A DNA stretch of 64,000 bases from Amycolatopsis deserti (GCF_014653945.1 NZ_BNAU01000001.1:310001-374000), one strand, 5' to 3'. Positions 1 through 8,835 are shown, counted from the stretch's first letter. Notes: generated from the sequence alone by a model not told the origin. Program-made: numbers and translations.

Positions 1-41
1 CGCGCGGCGGCCGCGGTCTCCCCACTCGTCAGGAGGATCAC

Positions 42-1202
42 ATGGACATCATGCTGCTCGCCGGAACCCGCCCGGAAGCCGTGAAGCTGGCGCCGCTCGC
101 GCTGGCACTGACCGGCCATCCCGCCCTGCGTCCCGTCATCGTCCACAGTGGACAACACGACGCCATGGTCGAGCAGGCGCTCGCGCCGTTCGGCCTCCTC
201 GTGGACGAACGGCTGCCGCTTCCGGCGCGTCGCACCGGAACCCAGGCCGAGCTCGTCGCCGGACTGCTGCCCGCCCTGGACGCGGTCCTGCGCGACCGCC
301 GCCCGGCCGCGCTGGTGGTGCAGGGCGACACCACCACGGTGCTGGCCGGCGCGCTCGCCGCGTTCTGGCGCGGAATCCCGGTCGTCCACCTCGAGGCGGG
401 CCTGCGCACGCACGACCTCTCCGCCCCGTTCCCCGAGGAAGGGGTTCGCCAGATGGTCTCGCGGCTGGCGGCGCTGCACCTCGCGCCCACCGAGGCCGCG
501 GTCGCGGCCCTGCGCGGCGAAGGCGTGCCCTCCGATCGGGTCGTCCTGACGGGCAACACGGTCGTGGATGCCGTGGAACACATCACCGCGCGTGCGTGGC
601 CGGCCAAGAACCGAGCCCTCGCGGAGATGGAGCTGAGGTTGCTCGAGGAGGGGCGGCGGCTCGTGCTGGTGACCTCGCACCGCCGGGAGTCCTGGGGACG
701 GCCTTTGCGGCAGGTGCTGTCCGCGGTGACCGACCTGGTGTCGCGGCATCCCGACGTCGAGGTCCTGTTCCCGGCGCACCCCAACCCCGCGGTGCGGCAT
801 CACGTCGGCGCGGTGCTCGGCGGGGTGCCCCGCGTGACGGTCACCGGGCCGCTGGAGTACCCGGATCTGATCCGCGCCCTCCGCCTGGCCACCGTCGTGC
901 TCACCGACTCCGGCGGGATCCAGGAGGAGGCACCCAGTTTCGCGACGCCGGTCGTCGTGTTGCGGGACAAGACCGAGCGCCGGGAGGCGGTGGACAGCGG
1001 GCACGCCCGGCTCGTGGGGACCCACCCCGCCGCGATCCTCGCGGCCGCCGAAGACGTGCTGTCGGGGCGGTGGCGGCCGGCCGGGTCGGCCAACCCGTAC
1101 GGGGACGGCAAGGCCGCACTCCGATCCGTGGAAGCGATCGCCGAATTGCTCGCGCTGCCGGCACACGACCCCGTGCTCAGCGAGGCGGAACCCGTGCCCT
1201 GA
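42..1202 (+). CDS. wecB: UDP-N-acetylglucosamine 2-epimerase, non-hydrolysing
   Basis: Interconverts UDP-GlcNAc and UDP-ManNAc in the cytoplasm, supplying ManNAc units for surface polysaccharide or secondary-metabolite glycosylation. The 386-residue length is normal for the family. It opens with the nucleotide-binding GTRPEAVKL motif (residues 8-16) and has an SHRRESWG segment near residue 210 and the C-terminal UDP-binding DSGGIQEEA segment near residue 290, all hallmarks of the GT-B fold epimerases. The ATG is preceded by AGGAGG at 31-36 with a five-base spacer, which fixes the start. The next gene begins 29 bases downstream. No other sugar-nucleotide gene lies beside it in the window, so the polymer it serves cannot be told. 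Confidence 0.93.
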   Translation: MDIMLLAGTRPEAVKLAPLALALTGHPALRPVIVHSGQHDAMVEQALAPFGLLVDERLPLPARRTGTQAELVAGLLPALDAVLRDRRPAALVVQGDTTTVLAGALAAFWRGIPVVHLEAGLRTHDLSAPFPEEGVRQMVSRLAALHLAPTEAAVAALRGEGVPSDRVVLTGNTVVDAVEHITARAWPAKNRALAEMELRLLEEGRRLVLVTSHRRESWGRPLRQVLSAVTDLVSRHPDVEVLFPAHPNPAVRHHVGAVLGGVPRVTVTGPLEYPDLIRALRLATVVLTDSGGIQEEAPSFATPVVVLRDKTERREAVDSGHARLVGTHPAAILAAAEDVLSGRWRPAGSANPYGDGKAALRSVEAIAELLALPAHDPVLSEAEPVP

Positions 1203-1231
1203 CCAGTCCGCTGCGAGAACCGGGAGAACCG

Positions 1232-1384
1232 ATGGGCGCCGATGACGATCCGCTCACCCCTTACCTGACCGCGTGGCGTTCGGCGATCGACAGCGTGCCG
1301 TTCCCGGCACCGGTCGACGCCCCGCCGGCGATCATCGACCCGATCTCCGCCATCGGCGAAGACGACCAGGCCGTCGGCCGGTGA
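1232..1384 (+). CDS. Small acidic protein of unknown function (50 aa)
   Basis: Fifty residues beginning MGADDDPLTPYL, acidic and proline-rich, with no membrane segment, cysteine pair or recognisable motif. It starts 29 bases after the epimerase stop in the same direction, behind GGGAGA at 1221-1226 (six-base spacer to the ATG), so it may be the last gene of that transcript. It ends just before the hairpin at 1448-1488. I do not recognise a family. The position and ribosome-binding site favour a real gene, but a chance frame in GC-rich DNA cannot be excluded. Confidence 0.45.
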   Translation: MGADDDPLTPYLTAWRSAIDSVPFPAPVDAPPAIIDPISAIGEDDQAVGR

Positions 1385-1447
1385 TTCCCACGGTCCCTCA
1401 CCGGCGATGGCGCCCTGGGACGGGAGCCCGCCGGCCCGCCGCCGGGG

Positions 1448-1488
1448 CGGCTGCCGCCGGTCCCGGGGCAGGGGACCGGCGGCAGCCG
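1448..1488. terminator. Long perfect hairpin between convergent genes
   Basis: A 17-bp perfect stem (1448-1464 paired with 1472-1488) with a seven-base loop lies between the plus-strand small gene and the minus-strand lipoyl gene, whose stop is at 1494. There is no T-tract on either side, as is common in GC-rich actinobacteria. The convergent position suggests a bidirectional terminator. Confidence 0.65.
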
Positions 1489-1493
1489 GGCTC

Positions 1494-1727
1494 CTACTCG
1501 ATCCGGGCGATCACCTCGCCCTGCTTGACCACATCCCCCTCCTGCACGAGCAGCCGCAACACGCCCGCGGCCGGGGCCGGCACCTCCACGTCCACCTTGT
1601 CGACCGCGACCTCCGCGAGCAGGTCGCCCTCGCCGACTTGGTCGCCGTCGGCGGCGAACCAGGTGGCGAGCACACCTTCGGCGTCGGGCTGGTTGTCGGA
1701 GATGTGCGGGAAGGCGATGTCGGTCAT
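1494..1727 (-). CDS. Stand-alone lipoyl-domain protein (E2 lipoyl carrier)
   Basis: A 77-residue protein that is only a biotinyl/lipoyl domain. The hairpin EVAVDKVDVEV presents Lys44 for lipoylation, followed by the usual Pro-Ala-Ala-Gly-Val turn and GDVVKQGEVI strand. It has no peripheral-subunit-binding domain and no acyltransferase domain, so it can carry acyl groups but cannot transfer them to CoA. Its ATG overlaps the E1-beta stop (ATGA, 1724-1727), so the two are translationally coupled. The likely role is lipoyl carrier for the adjacent E1 pair, borrowing E2 core and E3 from elsewhere. A truncated E2 is the alternative, but a proper stop and a terminator follow directly. Confidence 0.85.
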   Translation of the reverse strand: MTDIAFPHISDNQPDAEGVLATWFAADGDQVGEGDLLAEVAVDKVDVEVPAPAAGVLRLLVQEGDVVKQGEVIARIE

Positions 1728-2770
1728 GCGTTCACCAGGCCGAGGATCGCCCGGCGGATCCGGTCCGGCGTCGGCAGCACGGCGTACTCCAGCGGGCGGG
1801 CGTAGGGGATCGGCACGTCGGGCACCGCGACCCGGGCGGCGGGCGCGCGCAGCAGGCCGGGGTCGCGTTCGGCGACGCGGGCGATGACCTCCCCGGACAG
1901 CCCGAACGACAGATAGTCCTCGTCGACGACGAGGAGCCTGCCGGTGCGGGCCACCGACTCCAGGATCGTGTCGGTGTCCAGCGGGACCACGCTGCGCAGG
2001 TCCACGACCTCGCAGTCGACGCCCTGCCGCGCGAGCTCCTCGGCCACGTCGAGCGCGTGGTGCACCGACAGCGACAGCGTGACGACGGTGACGTCGCTGC
2101 CGGGCCGTACGATGTTCGCTTTCCCGATCGGCACCACGTGGTCCCCGTCGGGCACCGGGCCGACGGACCGGCGGTTCTTGGCCATCCACGGCAGGCCCAT
2201 GACCCCCTTGTGGAACAGGTAGACCACCGGGTTGTCGTCGCGGATCGCGGCGGTCATCAGGCCTTTGGCGTCGGCGGGGTTGCTGGGCGCGACCACTTTC
2301 ATCCCGGGCAGGTGCGCGAACGTGCCCCACAGGCACTGCGAGTGCTGGGCGCCGTCGGAGTACCCGCCGCCCACCGCGGCGGTCAGGACCATCGGGACGG
2401 TGACGTTGCCGCCGGACTCGAAGTGGATCTTCGCCATGTGGTTGTAGATCTGGTCCATGCACACGCCGAAGAAGTCGACGAACATCAGCTCGACGATCGG
2501 CCGCATGCCTTCGACCGCGGCGCCGATGGCCGCGCCGATGAACGCGGTTTCCGAGATGGGCGTGTCCAGCACGCGCCGCGGCCCGAACCTCTCGAGCAGA
2601 CCGGTGGTGGAGCTGAAGATGCCGCCGTAGGCGCCGACGTCCTCGCCGAGCACGAAGACGTCCTCGTCGCGTTCCATCTCCTGCGCGATGGCCTCGACCA
2701 TGGCCTTGGCGGTGCTGAGCTTCCGTTGCACGGGGGCGGAGGACGATGCCGAGGCATCCGTGAGCGTCAT
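1724..2770 (-). CDS. 2-oxoacid dehydrogenase E1 beta subunit (acetoin/pyruvate type)
   Basis: Beta chain of a heterotetrameric thiamine-diphosphate dehydrogenase (pyruvate, acetoin or branched-chain 2-oxoacid type). The 348-residue length is usual. The VLGEDVGAYGG segment carries Glu43, the residue that activates the thiamine aminopyrimidine ring in this family, followed by RVLDTPISE and the FVDFFGVCMDQIYNH helix. A transketolase C-terminal domain with VVDLRSVVPLDTDTI occupies the last third. GAGGAG precedes the ATG at 2770. It lies 27 bases downstream of E1 alpha. Similarity looks closest to the AcoB/PdhB group; the substrate is not decidable from sequence alone. Confidence 0.9.
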   Translation of the reverse strand: MTLTDASASSSAPVQRKLSTAKAMVEAIAQEMERDEDVFVLGEDVGAYGGIFSSTTGLLERFGPRRVLDTPISETAFIGAAIGAAVEGMRPIVELMFVDFFGVCMDQIYNHMAKIHFESGGNVTVPMVLTAAVGGGYSDGAQHSQCLWGTFAHLPGMKVVAPSNPADAKGLMTAAIRDDNPVVYLFHKGVMGLPWMAKNRRSVGPVPDGDHVVPIGKANIVRPGSDVTVVTLSLSVHHALDVAEELARQGVDCEVVDLRSVVPLDTDTILESVARTGRLLVVDEDYLSFGLSGEVIARVAERDPGLLRAPAARVAVPDVPIPYARPLEYAVLPTPDRIRRAILGLVNA

Positions 2771-2797
2771 TGCTGCTTCTCCTCGTCGGTGGTGGGT

Positions 2798-3778
2798 TCA
2801 GGCCTGCGCGAACACGAAGTCCAGGGCGGTGGCCGGGTCGGGTTCCGGGCTGCGCTTGGCGAACGCGACCGCCGCCTCGACGCGGTCGCGGGCCTGCGCG
2901 GCGATCGACGACACCGCGGCGTCGTCGAGCACGCCGGCGGCGAGCAGCTCCTTCTCGTAGGTCGGCAGCGGGTCCCGGCCCGGCACTCCCTCCAGGTCGG
3001 ACCGGTAGCCCTGCGCGTCGCCCTCGAAGTGCCCCGACAGGCGCAGCGTGTGGACCTCGACCAGGCTCGGTCCCTCACCGGCGCGGGCCCGGGCGACCGC
3101 CTCGCCCGCGACCGCGTGCACGGCCTCCACCGAGTTGTCCTCGACCCGGTGACCGGGGATGCCGTACCCGGCGGCCCGCAGCGCGTTCGACGTGACGCAC
3201 GTCGAGGCGCTGCGCGGCACCGAGATGCCCCAGTCGTTGTCCTCCACCACGAACACGACCGGCAGCTTCCACAGCGCCGCCAGGTTGAGCGCTTCGTGGA
3301 ACGCGCCCTGGTTGGCCGCGCCCTCACCGGTGACGGCGACCGCGACGCGGTCGGTGCCGCGCCGCTGGAAAGCCAGCGCCTGGCCCACGGCCGGCGGATA
3401 CCCCTCGGCGATGATGCCGGAGCACGAGAAGTGCGTCGCGGGGTCGAACAGGTGCATGTGCCCGCCCCGGCCCCGGCCGAGCCCGTCCACCCGGCCGAAG
3501 ATCTCGGCGGTCATCTTCTCCAGGTCGACGCCGTGCGCGATGGCGAAGTGGTGGGGCCGGTGGGTCGCGGTGACGGCGTCGTCGGCGCTCAGGTGCGCGC
3601 ACACCCCGGCGGCGACCGGTTCCTGGCCGGCGGAGAGGTGCATCTCGCCCGGGATGAGCCCGGCGCCGATGTCGAACACGGGTTTCTTGTCCGCGTGGTA
3701 TTCGCGGAGGATCGTCTCCTCGTAGGTGCGGATCAGGACCATCATGCGGTACAGGCCCAGCCTGTCCTCCGGTTCCAT
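2798..3778 (-). CDS. 2-oxoacid dehydrogenase E1 alpha subunit
   Basis: Alpha chain pairing with the E1 beta just downstream; together they decarboxylate a 2-oxoacid or cleave acetoin using thiamine diphosphate. The cofactor motif is visible as GEGAANQGAFHEALN followed by VVEDNDWG (the GDG-x(~26)-NN signature with E and D variants), preceded by the GGHMHLFD and THRPHHF segments typical of AcoA/PdhA. I start at the ATG at 3778 because GGGAGG ends five bases before it; a TTG codon four codons upstream is in frame but would overlap that site. Length 326 residues, normal for the acetoin/pyruvate group. Confidence 0.9.
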   Translation of the reverse strand: MEPEDRLGLYRMMVLIRTYEETILREYHADKKPVFDIGAGLIPGEMHLSAGQEPVAAGVCAHLSADDAVTATHRPHHFAIAHGVDLEKMTAEIFGRVDGLGRGRGGHMHLFDPATHFSCSGIIAEGYPPAVGQALAFQRRGTDRVAVAVTGEGAANQGAFHEALNLAALWKLPVVFVVEDNDWGISVPRSASTCVTSNALRAAGYGIPGHRVEDNSVEAVHAVAGEAVARARAGEGPSLVEVHTLRLSGHFEGDAQGYRSDLEGVPGRDPLPTYEKELLAAGVLDDAAVSSIAAQARDRVEAAVAFAKRSPEPDPATALDFVFAQA

Positions 3779-3875
3779 GTGACCTCCCAATCGGTGTGGG
3801 AGTCACTGTCGCGGCGTGGCGCGCCGCGGACAACGGTGCGGATTTCAGATGGTGATAAACGCCGGTCTCCGCAGG

Positions 3876-4613
3876 TCAGGACAGCAGCGCGAAGGCGCGC
3901 GACACCCGTCGCGACGCCCGCTGCAGGGCCACCGGCTGCACCGCGGGCAGCCGGCGCGCGGGCAGCGAGATCGCCACCGCGCCGACGACCCCGGGCGCGC
4001 GCACCGGCGTGGCCAGACAGGCCGTGCCGAGGAGGTACTCCTCGCGGTCGTTGAAGATCCCGCCGCCCTCGGCCAGCCGCTGCTCGAGCACCCGCGTGTC
4101 GGTGATGGTGTGCGGGGTGAGGTCGGCGAGCCGGTACCGCGAGAGGTGGTCGCGCCGTGCCGCGGGGTCCAGGCACGACAGGATGCACTTGCCGAACGCG
4201 GTGGCGTGCGCCGCCTCCTGCACACCAACCCACAGGTCCACGGGTGGCAGGTCGGGAGCGTCGACGATGTCGATCAGCTTGATCTCGCCGCCGGAGTACA
4301 GCGACAGGTAGGCCGCGCCGCGCACCTCGTCGCGCAGCGCGCGCAGCACGGGCCGGATCTTGGGCAGCAGCGCGTGCAGCGAGTTGTGCCTGCGCAGTGC
4401 GCCGACCTGCTCACCCAGCACGTAGCCGTCGTCGAGTTTGCGGAGATAGCCCTCGTGGAGCAGGGTGCGCAGCAGGTGGTACGTGGTCGGCAGCGGGAGC
4501 CCGACGCCACGGGCGAGCGCCTTGGCCGTGACCGGCCGTTCGCTCGCGCCGACCGCGTCGAGCAGGTGCAGTGCACGCTGTACGGAACCGATCAGTGTCG
4601 GTCCAGCCGCCAT
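3876..4613 (-). CDS. IclR-family transcriptional regulator
   Basis: A 245-residue IclR protein: N-terminal winged helix (residues about 8-70, with VTAKALARGVGLPLPTTYHL as the recognition region) and a C-terminal effector domain with the FGKCILSCL stretch. It lies 97 bases upstream of the E1/lipoyl genes on the same strand and divergent from the hydrolase at 4800. It may therefore govern either side. A TTGCC-N7-GGCAA palindrome lies in its upstream region, and a matching site precedes the other IclR gene at 14054. Effector unknown; IclR proteins next to aromatic catabolic genes commonly sense pathway acids. Confidence 0.9.
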   Translation of the reverse strand: MAAGPTLIGSVQRALHLLDAVGASERPVTAKALARGVGLPLPTTYHLLRTLLHEGYLRKLDDGYVLGEQVGALRRHNSLHALLPKIRPVLRALRDEVRGAAYLSLYSGGEIKLIDIVDAPDLPPVDLWVGVQEAAHATAFGKCILSCLDPAARRDHLSRYRLADLTPHTITDTRVLEQRLAEGGGIFNDREEYLLGTACLATPVRAPGVVGAVAISLPARRLPAVQPVALQRASRRVSRAFALLS

Positions 4614-4712
4614 CCCGCCTCACCTCCGCCGCCCCGTTGCCGCGCACCCAGGATGCCGGGTCACGCGCGCGGCGGGCAAGGGATCGGGCCCGACCCGGTG
4701 ACCCCGCACGGC

Positions 4713-4729
4713 TTGCCACTGGGCGGCAA
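4713..4729. promoter_or_regulatory. Predicted IclR operator, TTGCC-N7-GGCAA
   Basis: Inverted repeat TTGCC-ACTGGGC-GGCAA, 100 bases upstream of the minus-strand IclR start and 71 upstream of the plus-strand hydrolase start. The same arms with the same seven-base spacing occur at 14018-14034 before the second IclR gene, which makes chance less likely. Confidence 0.5.
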
Positions 4730-4799
4730 CAGCCGCTTGGCGTCCCCCAGCGGCGCGGGCACTGTGGACCGCGGAACACCGACACCGCAAGGGAGAAAC

Positions 4800-5654
4800 A
4801 TGCCTCGGGAGACCGTGCGCCTGGATGACGTCGAGCTGGCCTACCGCGTCGAGGGGGATGGGCCGGAACTGGTCGTGCTGGTGCACGGCTGGCCCCAGAC
4901 GGGGGAGTGCTGGCGTCACGTCGTCGAGCCGCTCAGCCACGGCCGCACCGTCGTCGTCCCGGACCTGCGGGGCTACGGGGCCTCCGGACTGACCGGGACG
5001 GGGTACGACAAGCGCGCCACCGCCGCCGATCTCAGCCGCCTGATCCGCCACCTCGGCCACACCTCGGCGCTGGTGATCGGGCACGACCGCGGCGCCAGGG
5101 TCGCCCACCGGTGGGCCCTGGACCGTCCGGACGAGGTGGACGCCCTGGTGCTGCTGGACATCCTGCCGACCCGGGTGGTCATGGACACGTTCGACCGCGA
5201 CTCGGCGAGCGCGATGTGGCACTGGTTCTTCCACCGCAACGCCGATCTCGCCGAGCAGCTGGTCGCCGGCAACGTCGAGGTCTACCTGGGCCACTTCTTC
5301 GCCCGGGTGCGCGAAACCGGCGCCGTCGACGAGGAAACGTTCCGCCACTACGTCGACGCCTTCAGCGAACCCGGGCATCTGCGGGCGTCCTTCGCCGACT
5401 ACCAGGCGGGGTTCACCACGGACCTCGAACTCGACGAGGCCGACCACGCCCGCGGGGTGCGGCTGGCGGCCCCGCTGCTGGTGCTGTGGGGCGCCGAGGG
5501 TGGTCTCGCCGGCCGTGACGTGGTGCAGGTCTGGCGAGACCACCACCGCGACCCCTCCGCGGTCACCGGCCACGCCGTCCCGGGCGGGCACTACGTCCCC
5601 GAGGAGGCGCCGGCGGAACTCGTGCGGGCCGTGGAGTCCTTCACACGGCGGTGA
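4800..5654 (+). CDS. Alpha/beta hydrolase, haloacetate-dehalogenase/epoxide-hydrolase type
   Basis: A 284-residue alpha/beta hydrolase. The nucleophile elbow reads IGHDRGARVAHR, so the nucleophile is Asp, not Ser; the oxyanion-side HGWPQTGECWRHV and a late GGHYVPEE histidine complete the expected triad. Asp-nucleophile members hydrolyse C-halogen bonds or epoxides through an ester intermediate, and the HDRGAR string is typical of the haloacetate dehalogenase-like branch. The start is supported by AAGGGAG upstream. It runs opposite to the nine-gene catabolic operon and converges on it, overlapping its last gene by 14 bases. The true substrate is unknown. Confidence 0.88.
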   Translation: MPRETVRLDDVELAYRVEGDGPELVVLVHGWPQTGECWRHVVEPLSHGRTVVVPDLRGYGASGLTGTGYDKRATAADLSRLIRHLGHTSALVIGHDRGARVAHRWALDRPDEVDALVLLDILPTRVVMDTFDRDSASAMWHWFFHRNADLAEQLVAGNVEVYLGHFFARVRETGAVDEETFRHYVDAFSEPGHLRASFADYQAGFTTDLELDEADHARGVRLAAPLLVLWGAEGGLAGRDVVQVWRDHHRDPSAVTGHAVPGGHYVPEEAPAELVRAVESFTRR

Positions 5655-6393
5655 GGCCGCCGTCGACCAGGATCGCGACCCCGGTGACGTAGGAGGACTC
5701 GTCGCTGGCGAGGAACAGCACCGTGTCGGCGACCTCGCGCACCTCCCCGGCCCGTTTCATCGGCACCCCGTCGATCTGCTTGGCCCGCCACACCGGGTCG
5801 GCCGAGCCGCGGGAGGTGCGCATCGGCGGCAGCATGCCCGGTGCGACCGCGTTGACCCGGATGCCGTCGGCGGCGTGGTGCACCGCGGCCGTGCGGGTCA
5901 TCGACTTCACCGCGGCCTTGGACGCGCCGTAACCCAGGTGCACCCCGAGCTGGCCGATCGAGGCCGAGATGGACGACAGGTTGACGATCGAGCCGCCCCC
6001 GGTGCGGGCCATGGCGGCGGCGCCGTGCTTGATGCCGAGGAACACGCCCTTCGCGTTGACCAGCATGAGCCGGTCGAAGAACGCGGTGCTGGTGAGGTCG
6101 GGGTCGAACGTGCCGCTGATCCCGGCGTTGTTGACCAGCACGTCGAGCCGCCCGAACCGGTCCACGACTTCGTCGACGGTGGCCGCCCACGCGTTCTCGT
6201 CGGTGACGTCGAGGTGCACGTAGCAGGCGGTGCCGCCGGCGGCTTGGATCTCCTTGACGGTCGTGGCGCCGTCGTCGTCGACGATGTCGGCGACGATCAC
6301 CGTCGCGCCCTCGCGGGCGAAGGCTTCGGCGGTGGCCCGGCCCATCCCGCCCGCCGCGCCGGTGATCAGTGCGATCTTGTCCCGCAGTCGCAT
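5641..6393 (-). CDS. SDR-family NAD(P)-dependent oxidoreductase
   Basis: Classical short-chain dehydrogenase of 250 residues. TGAAGGMG (residues 11-18) binds the dinucleotide, NNAG follows the fourth strand, the catalytic Ser lies in IVNLSSIS and the YGASK motif supplies Tyr and Lys. The Asp after the second strand (VADIVDDD) favours NAD over NADP. Last gene of the long minus-strand operon, 16 bases after the AAHS transporter. Probably oxidises or reduces an alcohol/ketone intermediate of the same pathway; the substrate cannot be read from sequence. Confidence 0.9.
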   Translation of the reverse strand: MRLRDKIALITGAAGGMGRATAEAFAREGATVIVADIVDDDGATTVKEIQAAGGTACYVHLDVTDENAWAATVDEVVDRFGRLDVLVNNAGISGTFDPDLTSTAFFDRLMLVNAKGVFLGIKHGAAAMARTGGGSIVNLSSISASIGQLGVHLGYGASKAAVKSMTRTAAVHHAADGIRVNAVAPGMLPPMRTSRGSADPVWRAKQIDGVPMKRAGEVREVADTVLFLASDESSYVTGVAILVDGGLTAV

Positions 6394-6409
6394 GGGTGTC
6401 CTTTCCTGG

Positions 6410-7750
6410 TCAGACGCCGACGCCCGCGCGCCGGCGGTCCGGTGTGGACGAGTGCCGTCCCTTGATCGTCACCGCCACGACGCAGAGCGCCGCGGGCAGG
6501 AGGAGCGCGAGGAAGACCTGCCGGTAGTGCAGGCCGATCGCGACGAGCACCGTGCCGGCCGCGGCGCCGGCGATGGCGCCGAACCGGGCGATCCCGGTGG
6601 CCCAGCTGGTGCCGGTGGCGCGGATCGACGTGGGGTAGAAGGCGGCCGACAGGATGGGGAACCCGGTGCCGACGGTGTTGGTGAACATGCCGAGCACGAA
6701 GATCAGGATCCCGAGGACGACCACGTCCTGCGGGGCCAGCGCCACCAGCACGAGCATGACGGCCGCGCAGCCCATCGCGACGGCCACGGTGCGGTGCAGG
6801 CCGAAGGAGTCCATGAGCCAGCCGATGCCGAGGTTGCCGATCGTGCCGCCGGCCTGCAGCAGGAGCCCGATCGTCGCGGCGGCGGTCAGCGAGAACCCGA
6901 CGTCGGTCATCAGGATCGGCAGCCAGCTGTTCATCAGGTACACGATGAAGAACGCGGCGACGAACCCGGCCCAGATGCACAGCGTGCCGGTGCGGAACCG
7001 GGGGGCCACCAGCCCGGCGACCGGGACCCGCGCGGCCACGGGCGGTTCGTCGAGCGTGAAGCGGGTGCCGGGCGGGATCTCCTCGGGCACCGCGCGGGCC
7101 ATCAGCCGGGCCAGTTCGTCGTGGCGGCCGGCGTGGCGGGCGAGGAACTTGGGCGATTCGGGCAGCGCGAGGCCGACCACGACGGCGTAGGCCAGCGGCA
7201 GCACCCCGCCGGCGACCAGGGCCCAGTGCCAGCTCGCGACCTGGACGAGCGCGTTGGTGAGGTAACCGGCGACCGCGCCGCCGAGGGTCATGCCGCAGTA
7301 GGTCAGCGACATCATCGCGCTGCGCCGCCGCGACGGGGCGAACTCCGACACCAGGGTGGTGGCGTTCGGCAGGGCCGCGCCCAGACCGAACCCGGTCAGC
7401 ACCCGCAGCACCGAGAACCACAGAACGTTCGTGGCCAGGGCCGTGACCGCGCTCATCACCCCGAAGAACACCAGCGAGGCGATGATCACCCGGCGGCGGC
7501 CCAGGCGGTCCGCGAGCGGGCCGGCGACCAGCGAGCCCAGCGCCAGGCCGAGCAGCCCGCTGGTGACGACCGGCCCGAGCTGGGCCTTGGTGATGTGCCA
7601 GTCGGCGATGAGCGACGGGCCGAGGTAGCTGACCATCGCGACGTCGATCCCGTCGAGCGTCACCACCCCCAGGCAGAGCAGCAGCACGCGGCGTTGCAGC
7701 CGCCCGACCTTGTGCCGGTCGATGACGCCTTGCAGGTCGAGTGTGGGCAT
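6410..7750 (-). CDS. MFS transporter, aromatic acid:H+ symporter (AAHS) type
   Basis: A 446-residue twelve-helix major-facilitator protein. The first helix carries LDGIDVAMVSYLGPSL, the DGxD element characteristic of PcaK/BenK-like aromatic acid symporters, followed by the loop-2 motif GPLADRLGRRRVI and the repeat RSAMMSLTYCG. It lies within the operon 23 bases after maleylacetate reductase, so it most likely imports the aromatic or related acid that the pathway degrades. No odd features. Confidence 0.88.
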   Translation of the reverse strand: MPTLDLQGVIDRHKVGRLQRRVLLLCLGVVTLDGIDVAMVSYLGPSLIADWHITKAQLGPVVTSGLLGLALGSLVAGPLADRLGRRRVIIASLVFFGVMSAVTALATNVLWFSVLRVLTGFGLGAALPNATTLVSEFAPSRRRSAMMSLTYCGMTLGGAVAGYLTNALVQVASWHWALVAGGVLPLAYAVVVGLALPESPKFLARHAGRHDELARLMARAVPEEIPPGTRFTLDEPPVAARVPVAGLVAPRFRTGTLCIWAGFVAAFFIVYLMNSWLPILMTDVGFSLTAAATIGLLLQAGGTIGNLGIGWLMDSFGLHRTVAVAMGCAAVMLVLVALAPQDVVVLGILIFVLGMFTNTVGTGFPILSAAFYPTSIRATGTSWATGIARFGAIAGAAAGTVLVAIGLHYRQVFLALLLPAALCVVAVTIKGRHSSTPDRRRAGVGV

Positions 7751-7773
7751 GTGTCCTCCGTTGGACAGGCCGG

Positions 7774-8835
7774 TCAGGCGGGTGGGCGGCCGGTGAGGGC
7801 GCCGTCGAGGATGCGGCGCAGAGCGGCTTCGGTGACGGGTGCGGGGTTGGCGTAGGGAGAGGCGAGTGCCTGGTCGATGACGGCGGTCAGGCCGTCCTCG
7901 GGGAGCCCGAGGATCTTCAGCGACATTTCGGCGCCGAGGTCCCGCGCGAGGTGGAACAGGTGCCCGGCCGGGTCGGCGGCGCCGAGTGCGGACCGCAGTG
8001 CGGCCAGCGCCGCGGGGACGTGCGGCAGGTTGACCGCCAGCACGTGCGGGAGCACGGCGGTGTGCGTTTGCGCGTGCGGCAGGTCGAAGGTGCCGCCCAG
8101 GATGTGGCAGAGCTGGTGGTGCAACGACATCGTGGTCGAACCCAGCGCGGCGCCGGCGAGCCAGGCGCCGTAGAGGGCGTCCGCGCGGGCGTCCGGGTTG
8201 GACGGTGAGTCGCGCAGCCGGGGGAGCGCGCCCGCCAGCGCACGCACCGATTCGGCCGCGACCAGCGCGGTGACCGGGGAGCAGTCCGGGGCGTAGAGCG
8301 CCTCGGCGGAGTGGGCGAGGGCGTTCACGCCGCTGGTGATCGTCAGCGCGGGCGGGAGCGTCACCGTCAGCTCCGGGTCGTAGAGCACGGTGGCGGGCAG
8401 CACCTTGGGGTCCCGGCCGGTGGTCTTGCGGCCGTCCTCGCTCACACCCCAGATCGGGGTCATCTCCGACCCGGCGTAGGTCGTCGGCAGGGCGACGATC
8501 GGCAGCCCGGTCTCCCGCGCGATCGCCTTGGCCAGGCCGATCGCCGATCCGCCGCCCACGGCGACGCAGCCGTCGGCGCCGGTCTCCCGGGCCCGCGCGA
8601 CGGCCGCCGCCGCGACCTCGGCGGGCACGTGCATCGCGGCGTGCGGGTGCCGCGCCGCGACCCGGTCGCGCAGCGGCGCGGCGAGTTCCCCGGCGAGTTC
8701 GGCCTGCTCCGGGGTGCTGATCACGATCAGGCGGCGCAGGCCGAGCCGCTCGGTCTCCGCGGCGAGCCGGTGCCGCGCGCCCGCGGCGAACACCACCCGG
8801 CCGGGACGGGTCTCGTGGACGAAGTCGCGGGTCAT
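7774..8835 (-). CDS. Maleylacetate reductase
   Basis: Iron-type alcohol dehydrogenase fold, 353 residues. It reduces maleylacetate to 3-oxoadipate, the step after hydroxyquinol ring cleavage. The glycine-rich VAVGGGSAIGLAKAIA binds NAD(P)H, PTTYAGSEMTPIWG is close to the string seen in known maleylacetate reductases, and NALAHSAEALY plus HHQLCHILGG give the metal/active-site histidines. Its ATG overlaps the dioxygenase stop (ATGA), and the pairing with an intradiol dioxygenase is the usual arrangement for hydroxyquinol or chlorocatechol pathways. Confidence 0.93.
   Translation of the reverse strand: MTRDFVHETRPGRVVFAAGARHRLAAETERLGLRRLIVISTPEQAELAGELAAPLRDRVAARHPHAAMHVPAEVAAAAVARARETGADGCVAVGGGSAIGLAKAIARETGLPIVALPTTYAGSEMTPIWGVSEDGRKTTGRDPKVLPATVLYDPELTVTLPPALTITSGVNALAHSAEALYAPDCSPVTALVAAESVRALAGALPRLRDSPSNPDARADALYGAWLAGAALGSTTMSLHHQLCHILGGTFDLPHAQTHTAVLPHVLAVNLPHVPAALAALRSALGAADPAGHLFHLARDLGAEMSLKILGLPEDGLTAVIDQALASPYANPAPVTEAALRRILDGALTGRPPA

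Noticed and set aside
4571-4828. Open frames across the IclR/hydrolase gap
   Set aside because: They have no ribosome-binding site and run over the IclR gene antisense; composition is that of shadow frames.
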